Shown: positions 1 to 8,159 of the stretch, piece by piece | Numbering within the stretch: position 1 is the first letter of the stretch | How the letters are laid out: every line of letters starts with the position of its first letter | DNA from: Lachnospiraceae bacterium | Lineage (GTDB): Bacteria; Bacillota_A; Clostridia; Lachnospirales; Lachnospiraceae | Assembly (NCBI GenBank): GCA_017652545.1 | Contig: JAGCAV010000403.1 | Location: 1-13,136 of the forward strand | Length of the DNA: 13,136 bases | Direction of reading: 5' to 3' | Notes under the pieces: generated by a model | Told to the model about the DNA's origin: nothing | Databases searched by the model: none | Seen by the model: the letters and a program-made list of their open reading frames with translations, nothing else | Program-made: the position numbers and the translations under genes

Positions 1-1
1 A

Positions 2-454
2 TTTATCAGCAACGCGCTCAATGAAGGCCTCAGAATTCTGAGCATCAGCGTGAAAAACAAAGCCTATACCATTGCGCCTGTCTGTGATCTTGTGCAGGGC
101 CTTGCGGAGCAGCTTGGTTTCCGCGGGAAAAAAGTGTTCAGGATCCGTATGAGTGTGGAAGAGATGCTGACCGAGCGGATCGCCAATGCCTATGACGCGA
201 ATGGTGAGATCAAAGTGGAAGTAATCCTGATGCCGCACTGGATGAGGATCCGTTTCACGGACTCCGGAAAAGCCTATCGCCTGGACGACAGGGATGCCTC
301 CATCAGTGCCAAGATCATTCTGGCGAATGTGGATGCATACGGGACATCGCTTGGCGGAGAGAAGCTGGTCGGCAATAATCTGGACTGGCAGTATACGGAA
401 GGCTTTGACATCAACGAGTATCTTCTGTATCACAAAGAAGAAGGAAAAGCCTGA
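2..454 (+). CDS. C-terminal part of a protein with a HATPase/anti-sigma-like domain (5' truncated by the window edge)
   Basis: The frame is open from the first complete codon of the window, so the gene begins upstream. An internal GTG at 50 would give 134 aa, but it has no clear ribosome binding site and the frame continues before it. The visible part reads as a GHKL-type ATP-binding domain: a helix with RMSVEEMLTE at roughly the N-box position, then VILMPHWMRIRFTDSGKAY, a strand leading into DSG, which resembles the D-x-G of the G1 box. Later Gly-rich ATP-lid motifs are degenerate (SLGGEKLVGNNL). The next two genes encode a STAS protein and a PP2C phosphatase, so an anti-sigma-kinase-like role in partner switching is a reasonable inference. 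The missing N-terminus could carry another domain. The gene ends 21 nt before the STAS gene, so the two are probably cotranscribed. Confidence 0.6.
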   Translation, partial: FISNALNEGLRILSISVKNKAYTIAPVCDLVQGLAEQLGFRGKKVFRIRMSVEEMLTERIANAYDANGEIKVEVILMPHWMRIRFTDSGKAYRLDDRDASISAKIILANVDAYGTSLGGEKLVGNNLDWQYTEGFDINEYLLYHKEEGKA

Positions 455-475
455 AAATCATGTGGGAGGATCAGT

Positions 476-772
476 ATGAAATACGATTTGAAAAAAGAAA
501 ATGACAGCCTTATTGTTGCAGTGGAGGGGGAACTGGATGTCCGTACTTCGCCGGATTTTGAGAGAGCTCTCATGCCGGAGCTGAACAACATTAAAAATGT
601 GATATTTGACATGAAAGGACTCACATATCTTTCAAGCGCCGGACTGCGTGTACTGCTCGCAGCTGCCAAGGTTATGAACGGTCCGAAAAAAATGACGCTT
701 AAAAATGTCAATGAAGATGTCAGAGAGATTCTTGTCATTACCGGTTTTATCAACCTGTTCAATGTAGAGTAA
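476..772 (+). CDS. STAS-domain anti-sigma factor antagonist (RsbV/SpoIIAA-like)
   Basis: This 98-residue protein is a single STAS domain, the usual size for free-standing anti-anti-sigma factors. Visible landmarks are the early strand LIVAVEGELDVRTSPDFE (residues 12-29), the strand NVIFDMKGLTYL, and the signature SSAGLR (53-58). Ser54 aligns with the serine that the partner kinase phosphorylates in SpoIIAA and RsbV. In known systems the unphosphorylated form binds the anti-sigma kinase and frees its partner. The phosphatase encoded next would restore that form. The ATG has a strong ribosome binding site, GGGAGGA, at 464-470. The gene lies between the HATPase-like gene and the phosphatase gene, in the same direction. 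No sigma factor gene is visible, so the output may not be a sigma factor. The family call is firm; the pathway is inferred. Confidence 0.93.
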   Translation: MKYDLKKENDSLIVAVEGELDVRTSPDFERALMPELNNIKNVIFDMKGLTYLSSAGLRVLLAAAKVMNGPKKMTLKNVNEDVREILVITGFINLFNVE

Positions 773-803
773 AGACAGGGCGCATATTCCCTGCATACCA
801 GAC

Positions 804-2432
804 ATGAGACGAAAATACATCAGATTTCCGCTCGGCCGGAAGATCGCGGTGATGATCGTTTCGGTCGTTATGGTCGTCAGCCTGTTCATTTTTACCATCA
901 CTTATGCGCTGTATAACAGGAGAGCAGATTCGTATTATCGTGATCATCTGTTAGACATCGCTCATATCATGTCCGGCTTTTTTCAGCCGGATATGATCAG
1001 TGAATGGGCAGAAAGCAAAACGCCGGATGAATCATACAATGAACTGTATCAGCTGATCAGCGGTATCGGAAAGCAGTTCGAGATCGAAGCGCTGAGTGTG
1101 ATCAGCGCCGATCAGGATACGTACCGGTATATCATGGACTTTGACTTTACCGGAGGAGAAACAGCAGCCGCACTCGGAGATTCTGCCGATGGCTCCCTGC
1201 TTGATTACATGGAAGAAAACCCGGAATATGAACAGCAAGAACCGTTTGTCTTTCATGCTGATGAATGGCTGGGGGTTGTTTATCCGATTCCGGACGATGA
1301 CGGGACGGTCCCTGCGTATGTGATCGTGAGCCTTTCCTACAGGGAAGAGATGGAGTATTTAAGATCCGCGGCGACCCAGATCATCTTTGCGGTTCTGATC
1401 ATGGGGCTGCTTCTTGCGCTGATTCCCGTTATTGTTACAGTCCGTAAAGTGGCATATCCGATCCGTGCTCTCGCGTCAGGTGCCAGACAGCTGGTGGAAA
1501 AAAAGAAGGAATCCGAAACGACAGAGACTTCCATTTTCAGCAATATGAAGATCTCATCCAACGATGAGGTAGGTGTTCTGTATACGAGTCTTACCCAGAT
1601 GGAGAGTGATATCAACACATACACCCGGGATCTGGTCAGTATGACAGCTGAAAATGAGAGGATCAGGACGGAGATGGATCTGGCGTCTTCCATACAGGAA
1701 AGCCAGCTGCCCAATGTGTTCCCGCCGTTTCCCGAACGCTCGGAATTTGAGATCTATGCATCCATGAAACCGGCGAAAAGCGTGGGCGGGGATTTCTATG
1801 ACTTCTTTATGGTGGATCAGGATCACATTGCGCTCGTCATGGCGGATGTTTCCGGAAAGGGTACACCGGCTGCCCTGTTCATGATGATCGCCAGGATGCT
1901 GATCAAAAACAATGCCGAGGACGGAGCCGGACCGGCGGAAGTACTGGCGCAGGTGAACCGCCAGCTGATAAAGGATAATGATGCCCAGATGTTCGTGACA
2001 GTCTGGATCGGCATTCTCGATCTGCAAACCGGTGACGGCCTTGCCTCCAATGCAGGTCATGAATACCCGGCAGTCCGGCGGTCCGGGGGACGATATGAGT
2101 TTGTAAGAGATACCCATTCCCTGCCTGTCGCGGCTTTCGACGGTCTGGAGTTTTCCGAGTACCCGTTCCATCTGAATGAAGGTGACAGTATCTTTGTCTA
2201 TACGGACGGAGTGACGGAAGCGAGGAAGCCGGACCACGGCGCTTTCTTCGGCGAGAAACGTCTTCTGGACACGCTGAACCGGGAACCGGATGCCGGTCCG
2301 CAGAAGCTGATCGAAAATGTCATGGCGGATCTTTCGGCATTTATAGACGGGGCTGAGCAGTACGATGACATAACGATGCTGAGCCTCCTGTATAAAGGTC
2401 CCCTGCAGTCAGATCCATTACAGCATAACTGA
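804..2432 (+). CDS. Membrane-anchored HAMP-PP2C serine phosphatase (SpoIIE/RsbU type)
   Basis: The protein has 542 residues. A basic N-terminus precedes TM1 (about 13-37). An extracytoplasmic sensor region of about 150 residues follows, then TM2 (about 190-213), a HAMP linker (about 214-275), a coiled segment (SMTAENERIRTEMDLASSIQES) and a C-terminal PP2C/SpoIIE phosphatase domain (about 300-530). Metal-binding motifs are intact: GGDFYD (Asp330), MADVSGKG (Asp348), VYTDGVTEA (Asp468) and DDITML (Asp521-522). It should dephosphorylate a STAS protein at the membrane in response to an outside signal; the STAS gene 31 nt upstream is the obvious substrate. The ATG at 804 lacks a convincing ribosome binding site; only GACAGGG about 25 nt upstream is visible. 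A stop at 765-767 limits any upstream extension to about 12 codons with no better start. The gene ends at a bidirectional terminator. Confidence 0.93.
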   Translation: MRRKYIRFPLGRKIAVMIVSVVMVVSLFIFTITYALYNRRADSYYRDHLLDIAHIMSGFFQPDMISEWAESKTPDESYNELYQLISGIGKQFEIEALSVISADQDTYRYIMDFDFTGGETAAALGDSADGSLLDYMEENPEYEQQEPFVFHADEWLGVVYPIPDDDGTVPAYVIVSLSYREEMEYLRSAATQIIFAVLIMGLLLALIPVIVTVRKVAYPIRALASGARQLVEKKKESETTETSIFSNMKISSNDEVGVLYTSLTQMESDINTYTRDLVSMTAENERIRTEMDLASSIQESQLPNVFPPFPERSEFEIYASMKPAKSVGGDFYDFFMVDQDHIALVMADVSGKGTPAALFMMIARMLIKNNAEDGAGPAEVLAQVNRQLIKDNDAQMFVTVWIGILDLQTGDGLASNAGHEYPAVRRSGGRYEFVRDTHSLPVAAFDGLEFSEYPFHLNEGDSIFVYTDGVTEARKPDHGAFFGEKRLLDTLNREPDAGPQKLIENVMADLSAFIDGAEQYDDITMLSLLYKGPLQSDPLQHN

Positions 2433-2441
2433 AACGAAAAA

Positions 2442-2470
2442 ACCCTTTCCTCAGGAAAGGGTGTTTTTTT
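2442..2470. terminator. Bidirectional rho-independent terminator
   Basis: A perfect 9-bp stem, ACCCTTTCC/GGAAAGGGT (2442-2450 and 2454-2462), encloses the loop TCA. A run of A lies before it (2437-2441) and T after it (2464-2470), so it should end transcription in both directions between the convergent phosphatase and alcohol dehydrogenase genes. The loop TCA is the complement of the dehydrogenase stop codon, so the left arm and the A run lie outside that gene but the right arm is its last codons. Confidence 0.9.
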
Positions 2471-3563
2471 CGTAAAATGCTATCCTGTCAAGTACGTCAT
2501 GGTCAACAGCAAACGGGGTCTGTGCAATCTTTGCGGGAGATCCCATCGTTTCTTCGACGGCGGCTGTCAAAACCCGTGACAGTGTTTCTTCAGGGGCATC
2601 TACAGGACCGCAGGCCCTGTGATAAATATTCTGAAAATCCTGCAGGTCTTTAAAGCCGGCTGTCTTCAGAAGATAACTGCTTCTTTCTGACGGCGCTTCG
2701 GAAAGGTATCCGGCAGTGAAATAAGCGGTCGCCTTGCCGTGAGGGACATGGAGACTGACGGTCAGCGGATAGCTCAGGCCGTGCGGAAGTGTCGTGCCGG
2801 TGTGGGCGATCGCCATACCGGCCATCATGGAAGCACGCATCATATTCAGGAAATCATCCGGACCCGGCTCTCTTTCCTGCCTCAGGACAGGAAGGCTTAA
2901 AGACCAGTTTTTCAGGCCGGCATCGACGCACATATGGCTGTAGGGCGTGCATCTGACATTCAGTTCGCTCTCGATCAGATGTGTCAGGGCATCGAAAGCC
3001 GTGTTGGCCAGAATATGGAAAGGTGCGGCAGCCAGGTATTTCCCGTCAATCAGGGCAAGCTCCGGAAAGAGCTTATGGGGAATGGACTTTTTGATTCCTT
3101 TCGGCGTGTTGGTCAGGACAGAAACCGGAGTGACTTCCGAGCCTGTGCCGCAGGTCGTGGGGACGGCTACGATGGGAAGCGCGGCACTGTCTCCGTCAGG
3201 ACTGTAGAGGTAGGAGATATCCTTATCGGATTTCCTGATCATCAGAGCGATGGCTTTTGCCGCGTCAAGGGGTGAACCGCCTCCGATGCCGATCACGAAA
3301 TCCACGTGTTCGGCAATTCCAAGATCACGACCCTTCATGATGGTCTCGATCGACGGGTTTTCCTCCACATCATCAAAGCAGGCATAACCGATCCCGGTCT
3401 CCTCAAGCGATGCAGTGACATCTTCCAGGGAACCGTTCTGACGGGCCGAATGCTTTCCGGTCACGATCAGCGCTTTTTTTCCGAACCGTTTCAGATCTGC
3501 CGCGTGATTGCGGACAGCGTTTTCTTCTTCAAATACCCTGACAGGCATGTAAAATGTTGACAT
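2451..3563 (-). CDS. Iron-containing (group III) alcohol dehydrogenase
   Basis: This 370-residue protein is a full-length member of the Fe-ADH family (dehydroquinate-synthase-like fold). The N-terminal nucleotide-binding half carries the NAD(P) motif GGGSPLDAAKA (94-104) and VPTTCGTGSE (134-143). The metal ligands of the C-terminal half are all present: Asp191 and His195 (FDALTHLIE), His261 (LPHGLSYPL) and His275 (VPHGKA). It should interconvert a primary or secondary alcohol and its aldehyde or ketone with a nicotinamide cofactor in the cytoplasm. The substrate cannot be read from sequence. It is a single-gene unit, convergent with the phosphatase and divergent from the PfkB kinase. The ATG has a good ribosome binding site (AAAGGAG, complement of about 3570-3576). 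Its last codons form one arm of the terminator hairpin. Confidence 0.93.
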   Translation of the reverse strand: MSTFYMPVRVFEEENAVRNHAADLKRFGKKALIVTGKHSARQNGSLEDVTASLEETGIGYACFDDVEENPSIETIMKGRDLGIAEHVDFVIGIGGGSPLDAAKAIALMIRKSDKDISYLYSPDGDSAALPIVAVPTTCGTGSEVTPVSVLTNTPKGIKKSIPHKLFPELALIDGKYLAAAPFHILANTAFDALTHLIESELNVRCTPYSHMCVDAGLKNWSLSLPVLRQEREPGPDDFLNMMRASMMAGMAIAHTGTTLPHGLSYPLTVSLHVPHGKATAYFTAGYLSEAPSERSSYLLKTAGFKDLQDFQNIYHRACGPVDAPEETLSRVLTAAVEETMGSPAKIAQTPFAVDHDVLDRIAFYEKNTLS

Positions 3564-3601
3564 ACCGGACTCCTTTCTTTTATAGGATGCTGACTGAAGG
3601 A

Positions 3602-3626
3602 TAGCATATTTATCCCTTTTATGCTA
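3602..3626. promoter_or_regulatory. Inverted repeat in the adh-pfkB divergent intergenic region
   Basis: TAGCATA (3602-3608) is repeated inverted as TATGCTA (3620-3626), with centres 18 bp apart. It lies 39-63 bp upstream of the alcohol dehydrogenase start, in the 183-bp divergent intergenic region, where an operator would be expected. The dyad is only 7 bp, so chance is possible. Further right, TATACT at 3680-3685 could be a -10 box for the kinase gene, but I see no good -35 for it. Confidence 0.3.
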
Positions 3627-3746
3627 CAGGATTGACGGATAATGGCTTAAAAAGAACAACGAAAACAGTTCATAAAAGATATACTTTTTTTTAATTGAGT
3701 ACCGGGCTGATCTGTTTTATCATAATAAAAAGGAGGTCAGTGTCCT

Positions 3747-4673
3747 ATGATTTACACACTTACTGCAAATCCGGCAATTGACTATCATATGGATCTGAGC
3801 ACTGCCGGCTTTACGCCCGGACAAATCAACCGTTCCGCGAAAGAGGAGATGTTTCCGGGCGGGAAGGGGCTGAATGTTTCCGTTGTCCTGGCCGAACTTG
3901 GGATCAAAAGCATTGCCTGGGGATTTATCGCCGGAAAGACCGGCGCACTTCTGGAGACACTTGCGAAAGAATACGGCTGCAGCTGTGATTTTATTCCGCT
4001 TCCGGAGGGTGAGACCAGGATCAATGTAAAAATCGACTGCGAAATGGAAACTGCCTTCAACGGAAACGGCCCGGTGATCGGAGAAGCTCAGGTCACACGG
4101 CTTATGGAGAAGGTCAGGAGCCTTTCTTCGGAAGATGAACTGATCCTGAGCGGCAATCTCAGGGCAGGAAGCCTGAATCTGTATGAGGAGATCAGTCGGA
4201 TCTGCCATGAAAACAGCGTACGGTTTGTCGTCGACACAGAGGCGGAAAACCTGAAGGCTACGCTCCCGTATCATCCGTTTCTGATCAAGCCGAATGAGGA
4301 AGAACTGCTCACTCTGTACGGAAGCACTGACAGGAGCACCGCATCGGTTGTTTCCCTGATGATGAAATGCCAGGCGGACGGGGCGGAAAATGTTCTGGTC
4401 ACACTGGGCGGTGAAGGCGCGTTTTTCCTGTCAGGGAACGGAGACCTTCTGCATGCGACGGTCATTGAAAAGCAGAAGGTGGTATCGACCGTCGGCGCGG
4501 GTGATTCAACGGTGGCCGGCTTTCTGGCAGGGATGACGCGGTTCGGGGGAAGATATGAAGAAGCTCTGCAGCTTGCCTGTGCTGCCGGAAGCGCGACAGC
4601 CTGCAGAAAATGGCTGTGCACGGAGAAAGATATTCTTTCCATGCTGAAGGAGATTGAAGTATCAAAGCTTTAG
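3747..4673 (+). CDS. fruK: PfkB-family sugar-phosphate kinase, 1-phosphofructokinase-like
   Basis: This 308-residue protein has the typical FruK/LacC length and motif order: start MIYTLTANPAIDYH, glycine-rich PGGKGLNVS (37-45), GETRINVKI (88-96), KPNEEEL (181-187) and the C-terminal signature VGAGDSTVAGFLAG, with Asp253 as the expected catalytic base. FruK converts fructose 1-phosphate plus ATP to fructose 1,6-bisphosphate. LacC (tagatose 6-phosphate kinase) belongs to the same subfamily and cannot be fully excluded. No fructose PTS (fruA) or FruR/DeoR-type regulator is adjacent, unlike the usual fru operon. The ATG follows a strong ribosome binding site (AGGAGGT, 3731-3737). The metallophosphoesterase gene starts 20 nt after its stop, so the two are probably cotranscribed. 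Confidence 0.85.
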   Translation: MIYTLTANPAIDYHMDLSTAGFTPGQINRSAKEEMFPGGKGLNVSVVLAELGIKSIAWGFIAGKTGALLETLAKEYGCSCDFIPLPEGETRINVKIDCEMETAFNGNGPVIGEAQVTRLMEKVRSLSSEDELILSGNLRAGSLNLYEEISRICHENSVRFVVDTEAENLKATLPYHPFLIKPNEEELLTLYGSTDRSTASVVSLMMKCQADGAENVLVTLGGEGAFFLSGNGDLLHATVIEKQKVVSTVGAGDSTVAGFLAGMTRFGGRYEEALQLACAAGSATACRKWLCTEKDILSMLKEIEVSKL

Positions 4674-4693
4674 GCGTATGAGGTGGCAGGCTC

Positions 4694-5461
4694 ATGATCT
4701 ACATAACCGGGGACACACACGGCGATTTCAGAAGATTCAGCCGTCATATCTTTACCGAACAGGAGGATATGACGAAAGAGGACTATGTGATCATTGCAGG
4801 TGATTTCGGAGGGGTATGGTTTCAGCCCGATGATGAAAGCCGGCAGAAAGAGGAGCAACATGACCTGGATGAGCTTGACAGAAGGTCATTTACGACCCTC
4901 TTCGTCCCCGGAAATCATGAAAATTATGACCGGCTGATGAGCGACGAATTTCCCGAGATCAGATGGCACGGCGGCAGGGTAAAACAGATCAGGCCGTCGG
5001 TCCTGATGCTGATGCGCGGAGATATGTATGTTGTAGACGGGGCAAGGATCTTTGCGTTCGGCGGCGCAAACTCGCACGATATCACGGATGGTATCCTGGA
5101 CGGAAAAAATCCGCTCTGGAGGAAACAGGCGGAAGAACTCAGGCGAAAAGGAAAGCGCTTCTTCAGGGTCAAAGGCATTTCCTGGTGGCCGCAGGAACTT
5201 CCGTCAGAAGAAGAGATGCAGCATGGTCTGGAGACCCTGGAACGAAATCACTGGAAAACGGATTATGTGGTGACCCACTGCGCACCGTCAAGTGACCTGC
5301 ATCTGCTCGGAATCCCGGGCGGCAATGAGCTGAACAGATATCTGGAAGAGATCAGAAACAGACTGGATTACAAAAGGTGGTTTTTCGGACATTATCACGC
5401 GAACCTGAGTGTGAATGCGAAAGACATTCTGCTCTATGAACAGATCATCAGGATATGGTAA
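4694..5461 (+). CDS. Calcineurin-like metallophosphoesterase
   Basis: This 255-residue cytoplasmic protein carries the complete set of metallophosphoesterase motifs. DTH (Asp7, His9) stands in the first strand, GDFGG (Asp37) follows, then GNHEN (Asn74, His75), THCAP (His195) and GHYH (His233, His235). Together these bind a dinuclear metal centre that hydrolyses phosphoesters. Substrates in this superfamily range from phosphoproteins to nucleotides and nucleic acids, and the sequence does not identify which. There is no signal peptide or membrane segment. The ATG has a ribosome binding site (GAGGTGG, 4680-4686) and lies 20 nt behind the sugar kinase. The gene stops at the first base of a strong terminator. 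Family certain, substrate unknown. Confidence 0.88.
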   Translation: MIYITGDTHGDFRRFSRHIFTEQEDMTKEDYVIIAGDFGGVWFQPDDESRQKEEQHDLDELDRRSFTTLFVPGNHENYDRLMSDEFPEIRWHGGRVKQIRPSVLMLMRGDMYVVDGARIFAFGGANSHDITDGILDGKNPLWRKQAEELRRKGKRFFRVKGISWWPQELPSEEEMQHGLETLERNHWKTDYVVTHCAPSSDLHLLGIPGGNELNRYLEEIRNRLDYKRWFFGHYHANLSVNAKDILLYEQIIRIW

Positions 5462-5496
5462 AAAGACAGGGGTTGGAGACATCCCCTGTCTTTTTT
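5461..5496. terminator. Bidirectional rho-independent terminator
   Basis: A perfect 12-bp stem, AAAAGACAGGGG (5461-5472) with CCCCTGTCTTTT (5483-5494), has a 10-nt loop. The A-rich left arm and T-rich right arm give U-tracts in both directions. It lies between the convergent metallophosphoesterase and histidine kinase genes, and the kinase stop codon is immediately adjacent (5495-5497). Confidence 0.92.
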
Positions 5497-6856
5497 ATGC
5501 CGGCAGAACGATCCGGATCCTTGTGCCGAGTTCCTGCCTGGAAAGGATCTCAAAATGGCCTTCATGCTTATCCACGATCCACTTGGCGATCGCAAGGCCG
5601 AGCCCTGTTCCCGCGCTGGACCGCACTTCGTCTGAACGATAGAAACGGTCGAAGATCTGCGGGATCTCTGATTCCGCGATCCCGACGCCGGTATCCTGTA
5701 CCTGGAGAAAGGGTTCTCCCGCAGCCGTTCTTCCTGCCGAGAGGATGATCTCATCTCCGGGAGGCGTATATTTGGCCGCGTTGTCGATCAGGATACGGAC
5801 AGCCTGTTTCAGCAGGCCGGGGTCCGCCTCGGTCAGGATCTCATGGTTTTCGGGCAGGCGGATCCGATAGTGATGTCCCTCATCGATCATGAATGATTCT
5901 TCATACACCTCCTGCATCAGATCGCAGACATTGACAGAGGATTTCTCAAGAGATGTCTTTCCGCTGTCGCCTCTTGCAAGAAACAGAAGCTGTTCGACGA
6001 GGTGATTCATCTGGTCGGCCTCGTTTTTGATGGCTGTGATCCCTTCGTCCAGTGTTTTCGGATCCGTTTTTCCCCATCTGTCAAGCATATTCGCGTATCC
6101 GAGGATGACCGCGATCGGTGTGCGAAGCTCATGGGAAGCATCGTTGACAAACCGGGCCTGCTGTCGGTAGGTGTCACGCATGCGCAGAAGGAGGTTGTTC
6201 ATGGCCGCCTCGACACCGGAAAGATCGGAATCGTTGAAGGAAAGAGGCGTTTCCTCGGCAAACCTTTCCGGGGAAATATGTTCAAGCGCCTGCTCGATGG
6301 CATGGTATTTTTCCTCGGTATCCGTACGGAACTTATCCTCCGAGAAGGAAAGACGGCTGAGCGCGTCCGCCTTCAGTGCGATCTCGTTGATCGGGGAAAG
6401 AATCCGGCGGATCTTTTTATCTTCCCTGAAATAGAACAGAAACTGACCGGTCAGCTGCAGGAGAAACAGAACGGCCCCCGCCGTGCAGATCACCATGAGC
6501 GGAGGAAGCACGCCGGCCTGAATCAGAAGCCTTCCGTCCGGACTGCAGACCCGGTATACCAGACGGCCGGACTTTTCAAGGATCTGTAAAGACCGCTCCC
6601 GATCGAGGATGAGACTGCCAAGTTTTGCGTATTCGCGGTCAGCGCACCACCCGATGAACGCAAGCAGTACAAACAGCAGGTCAGCCCACAGGAAAGTCAG
6701 CATCCGCCTGCGGATTCCGTACCAGTGCAGTTTTCTTGTTATGGAAGAGACACGCCTGATCTGTTCAGCCGGACGCTTTTTTCCTTTCCCCGCACCGGCT
6801 TTCGCGCCTGGTTTCTGACGATTTTTCAGATCATCGTTCTTCAGACTTGATGACAT
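5495..6856 (-). CDS. Sensor histidine kinase
   Basis: This 453-residue protein is the sensor of the two-component pair. It begins with about 50 mostly basic, low-complexity cytoplasmic residues. TM1 (about 53-71), a short extracytoplasmic loop of about 47 residues and TM2 (about 117-143) follow. A HAMP-like linker leads to the HisKA motif FVNDASHELRTPIAV with the phospho-acceptor His242. The HATPase domain shows the N box (LLIDNAAKY-like, Asn359), the G1 box DTGVGI (388-393), the F box FDRFYRSDE and the G2 box GTGLGLAIA (416-424). All catalytic motifs are intact, so it should autophosphorylate and pass phosphate to the adjacent regulator. The start overlaps the 3' end of the regulator gene by 26 nt, and an AGAGGAG ribosome binding site (complement of 6863-6869) supports it. 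The short outside loop suggests sensing within or near the membrane. Confidence 0.95.
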   Translation of the reverse strand: MSSSLKNDDLKNRQKPGAKAGAGKGKKRPAEQIRRVSSITRKLHWYGIRRRMLTFLWADLLFVLLAFIGWCADREYAKLGSLILDRERSLQILEKSGRLVYRVCSPDGRLLIQAGVLPPLMVICTAGAVLFLLQLTGQFLFYFREDKKIRRILSPINEIALKADALSRLSFSEDKFRTDTEEKYHAIEQALEHISPERFAEETPLSFNDSDLSGVEAAMNNLLLRMRDTYRQQARFVNDASHELRTPIAVILGYANMLDRWGKTDPKTLDEGITAIKNEADQMNHLVEQLLFLARGDSGKTSLEKSSVNVCDLMQEVYEESFMIDEGHHYRIRLPENHEILTEADPGLLKQAVRILIDNAAKYTPPGDEIILSAGRTAAGEPFLQVQDTGVGIAESEIPQIFDRFYRSDEVRSSAGTGLGLAIAKWIVDKHEGHFEILSRQELGTRIRIVLPA

Positions 6857-7544
6857 AACCGACTCCTCTGACTGTCTGGATCATTCTCACATGGAAAACA
6901 TCATCGATTTTTGAACGGAGATACCGGATATAAACATCGACAATATTGGTTTCTCCGACAAAATCGTACCCGCACACACGGTTGAGCAAAGTGTCCCGGG
7001 AGAGTACAATATCCTGATTTTCCAGAAGCGTTTTCAGCATGAGGAACTCCCGGCCGGTAAGGGTGATATCCTGGCCTGCGTATCTGACCTCGTGGCGGGC
7101 TTCATCCAGTGTGAGCTGCCCCCAGCGAAGGATACCTTCACGTTCCTCTGCCTGCCGGGACACGGAAGAATGCTCTGACGTTGCATGGAGTTTTAAGGCG
7201 ACACGGATCCTGGCAAGAAGCTCTTCGATCGCGAACGGCTTGGTAATGTAATCCACAGCGCCCGCATCCAGACCGGACACCTTGTCCATCACGGCATCCC
7301 TGGCTGTCAGCAGGATGACAGGAACCTGCCTGACCTTCAGCAGACGTCGCAAAACTTCCAGGCCGTTGAGGCCCGGAAGCATAATATCCAGCAGGATCAG
7401 ATCATAATCATTGTGCAGCGCCATCTCCAGCGCGTCACGTCCATTGCCTGATTTGTCCACCGCGTATCCTTCATGCTGCAGTTCAAGTTCCACAAACCGG
7501 GCCAGTTTCTCTTCATCTTCAACAACCAGTATTGTTGCGCTCAT
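6831..7544 (-). CDS. OmpR/PhoB-family response regulator
   Basis: This 237-residue protein has a receiver domain (about 3-118) followed by a winged-helix DNA-binding domain (about 140-235). The receiver shows the acidic pocket (VVEDEE, residues 7-12), phospho-acceptor Asp53 in LLDIMLPG, the switch threonine in VILLTARD, and the lysine in YITKPF. The C-terminal domain has the family pattern LTGREFLMLKTL...RYLRSKID...TVRGVGYVIK. It should bind tandem direct repeats as a phosphorylated dimer. The gene overlaps the upstream UBA-DUF4342 gene by 4 nt and the downstream kinase gene by 26 nt, so all three are translated from one message. Candidate binding repeats lie at 8615-8640. Confidence 0.96.
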   Translation of the reverse strand: MSATILVVEDEEKLARFVELELQHEGYAVDKSGNGRDALEMALHNDYDLILLDIMLPGLNGLEVLRRLLKVRQVPVILLTARDAVMDKVSGLDAGAVDYITKPFAIEELLARIRVALKLHATSEHSSVSRQAEEREGILRWGQLTLDEARHEVRYAGQDITLTGREFLMLKTLLENQDIVLSRDTLLNRVCGYDFVGETNIVDVYIRYLRSKIDDVFHVRMIQTVRGVGYVIKSEER

Positions 7545-8080
7545 GAATTTTCCTCTTTCCTTAATCCGTTCTGAATATCGTCCGCTATATTGCCGGCTTT
7601 ATTCAGCAGATCATTCGCTGTATCCGTGCCGTGGGCTCCGTCTCCCTCAAACGAGAAACGGAAACCGAGCAGCAGCGCGACAATGGCAACCGGCACAGCC
7701 GCCTTCCAGAAGATCACCACGAGAATGGCCAGGATCACAGAAGGGACAGTAAAGATGGTCTTTTCACGCCTGGTGACATGGAAGGTGGAGTGCATGACAA
7801 ATGATATGATCGCGTGAACAAGTTTTCCGATGCTTTTCCCGAGAGAAGGAGCGGATTGCTTCTGTTCCTCCACCTTGTCAACAACGCGGATGTATTGCTG
7901 CTGCTCCTCATACTGTGTCGTGTAGGTGGACTGTTCGGGTTTTCTGACTTTTCCCTGCTTTTCAAGAAGCACGATCGCGTCAAGCAGGTCTCCGTCTGCC
8001 TGCTCCAGCGCTTCCCTGGCTTCCTCATAACTGACGTTGGCGCGTTCTCTCAAACGTTCGATCTTTTCAAGCTTATCCAT
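7541..8080 (-). CDS. UBA/TS-N-like plus DUF4342 small membrane protein
   Basis: This protein has 179 residues from the chosen start. Residues 1-45 look like the UBA/TS-N three-helix domain found at the N-terminus of elongation factor Ts (RLRERANVSYEEAREALEQA, then DGDLLDAIVLLEKQGK). A polar Gln/Glu-rich linker (about 46-80) follows, then a DUF4342-type region with HSTFHV, a 30-residue hydrophobic stretch (about 109-140) forming one or two membrane segments, and a C-terminal helix (LLNKAGNIADDIQNGL). The function is not established. Two in-frame ATGs lie close together. AAAGGAG sits only 2 nt before the first (8086) but 8 nt before the second (8080), so the second is preferred. It overlaps the response regulator gene by 4 nt, which ties it to the two-component system. 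Confidence 0.8.
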   Translation of the reverse strand: MDKLEKIERLRERANVSYEEAREALEQADGDLLDAIVLLEKQGKVRKPEQSTYTTQYEEQQQYIRVVDKVEEQKQSAPSLGKSIGKLVHAIISFVMHSTFHVTRREKTIFTVPSVILAILVVIFWKAAVPVAIVALLLGFRFSFEGDGAHGTDTANDLLNKAGNIADDIQNGLRKEENS

Positions 8081-8159
8081 CTTCATATCTCCTTTATGCC
8101 GCTATGGTTTATCATACAATGTTTTTCGATATAGTCAAAGTCAAATCCGTTCACTGCAG

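Noticed and set aside
1554..2237. Long minus-strand open frame of 227 codons opposite the phosphatase gene
   Set aside because: It lies wholly inside a gene with intact PP2C motifs, its product resembles no family I know, and its composition is that of a reverse-strand shadow.
3680..3730. TTGAGT (3695) with TATCAT (3719) as the promoter of the sugar kinase gene
   Set aside because: The spacing is acceptable, but transcription would start on top of the ribosome binding site at 3731-3737, so I did not list it.
6002..6589. Plus-strand open frame of 195 codons opposite the histidine kinase
   Set aside because: The kinase on the other strand has every expected motif; this frame is a shadow with no recognisable domain.
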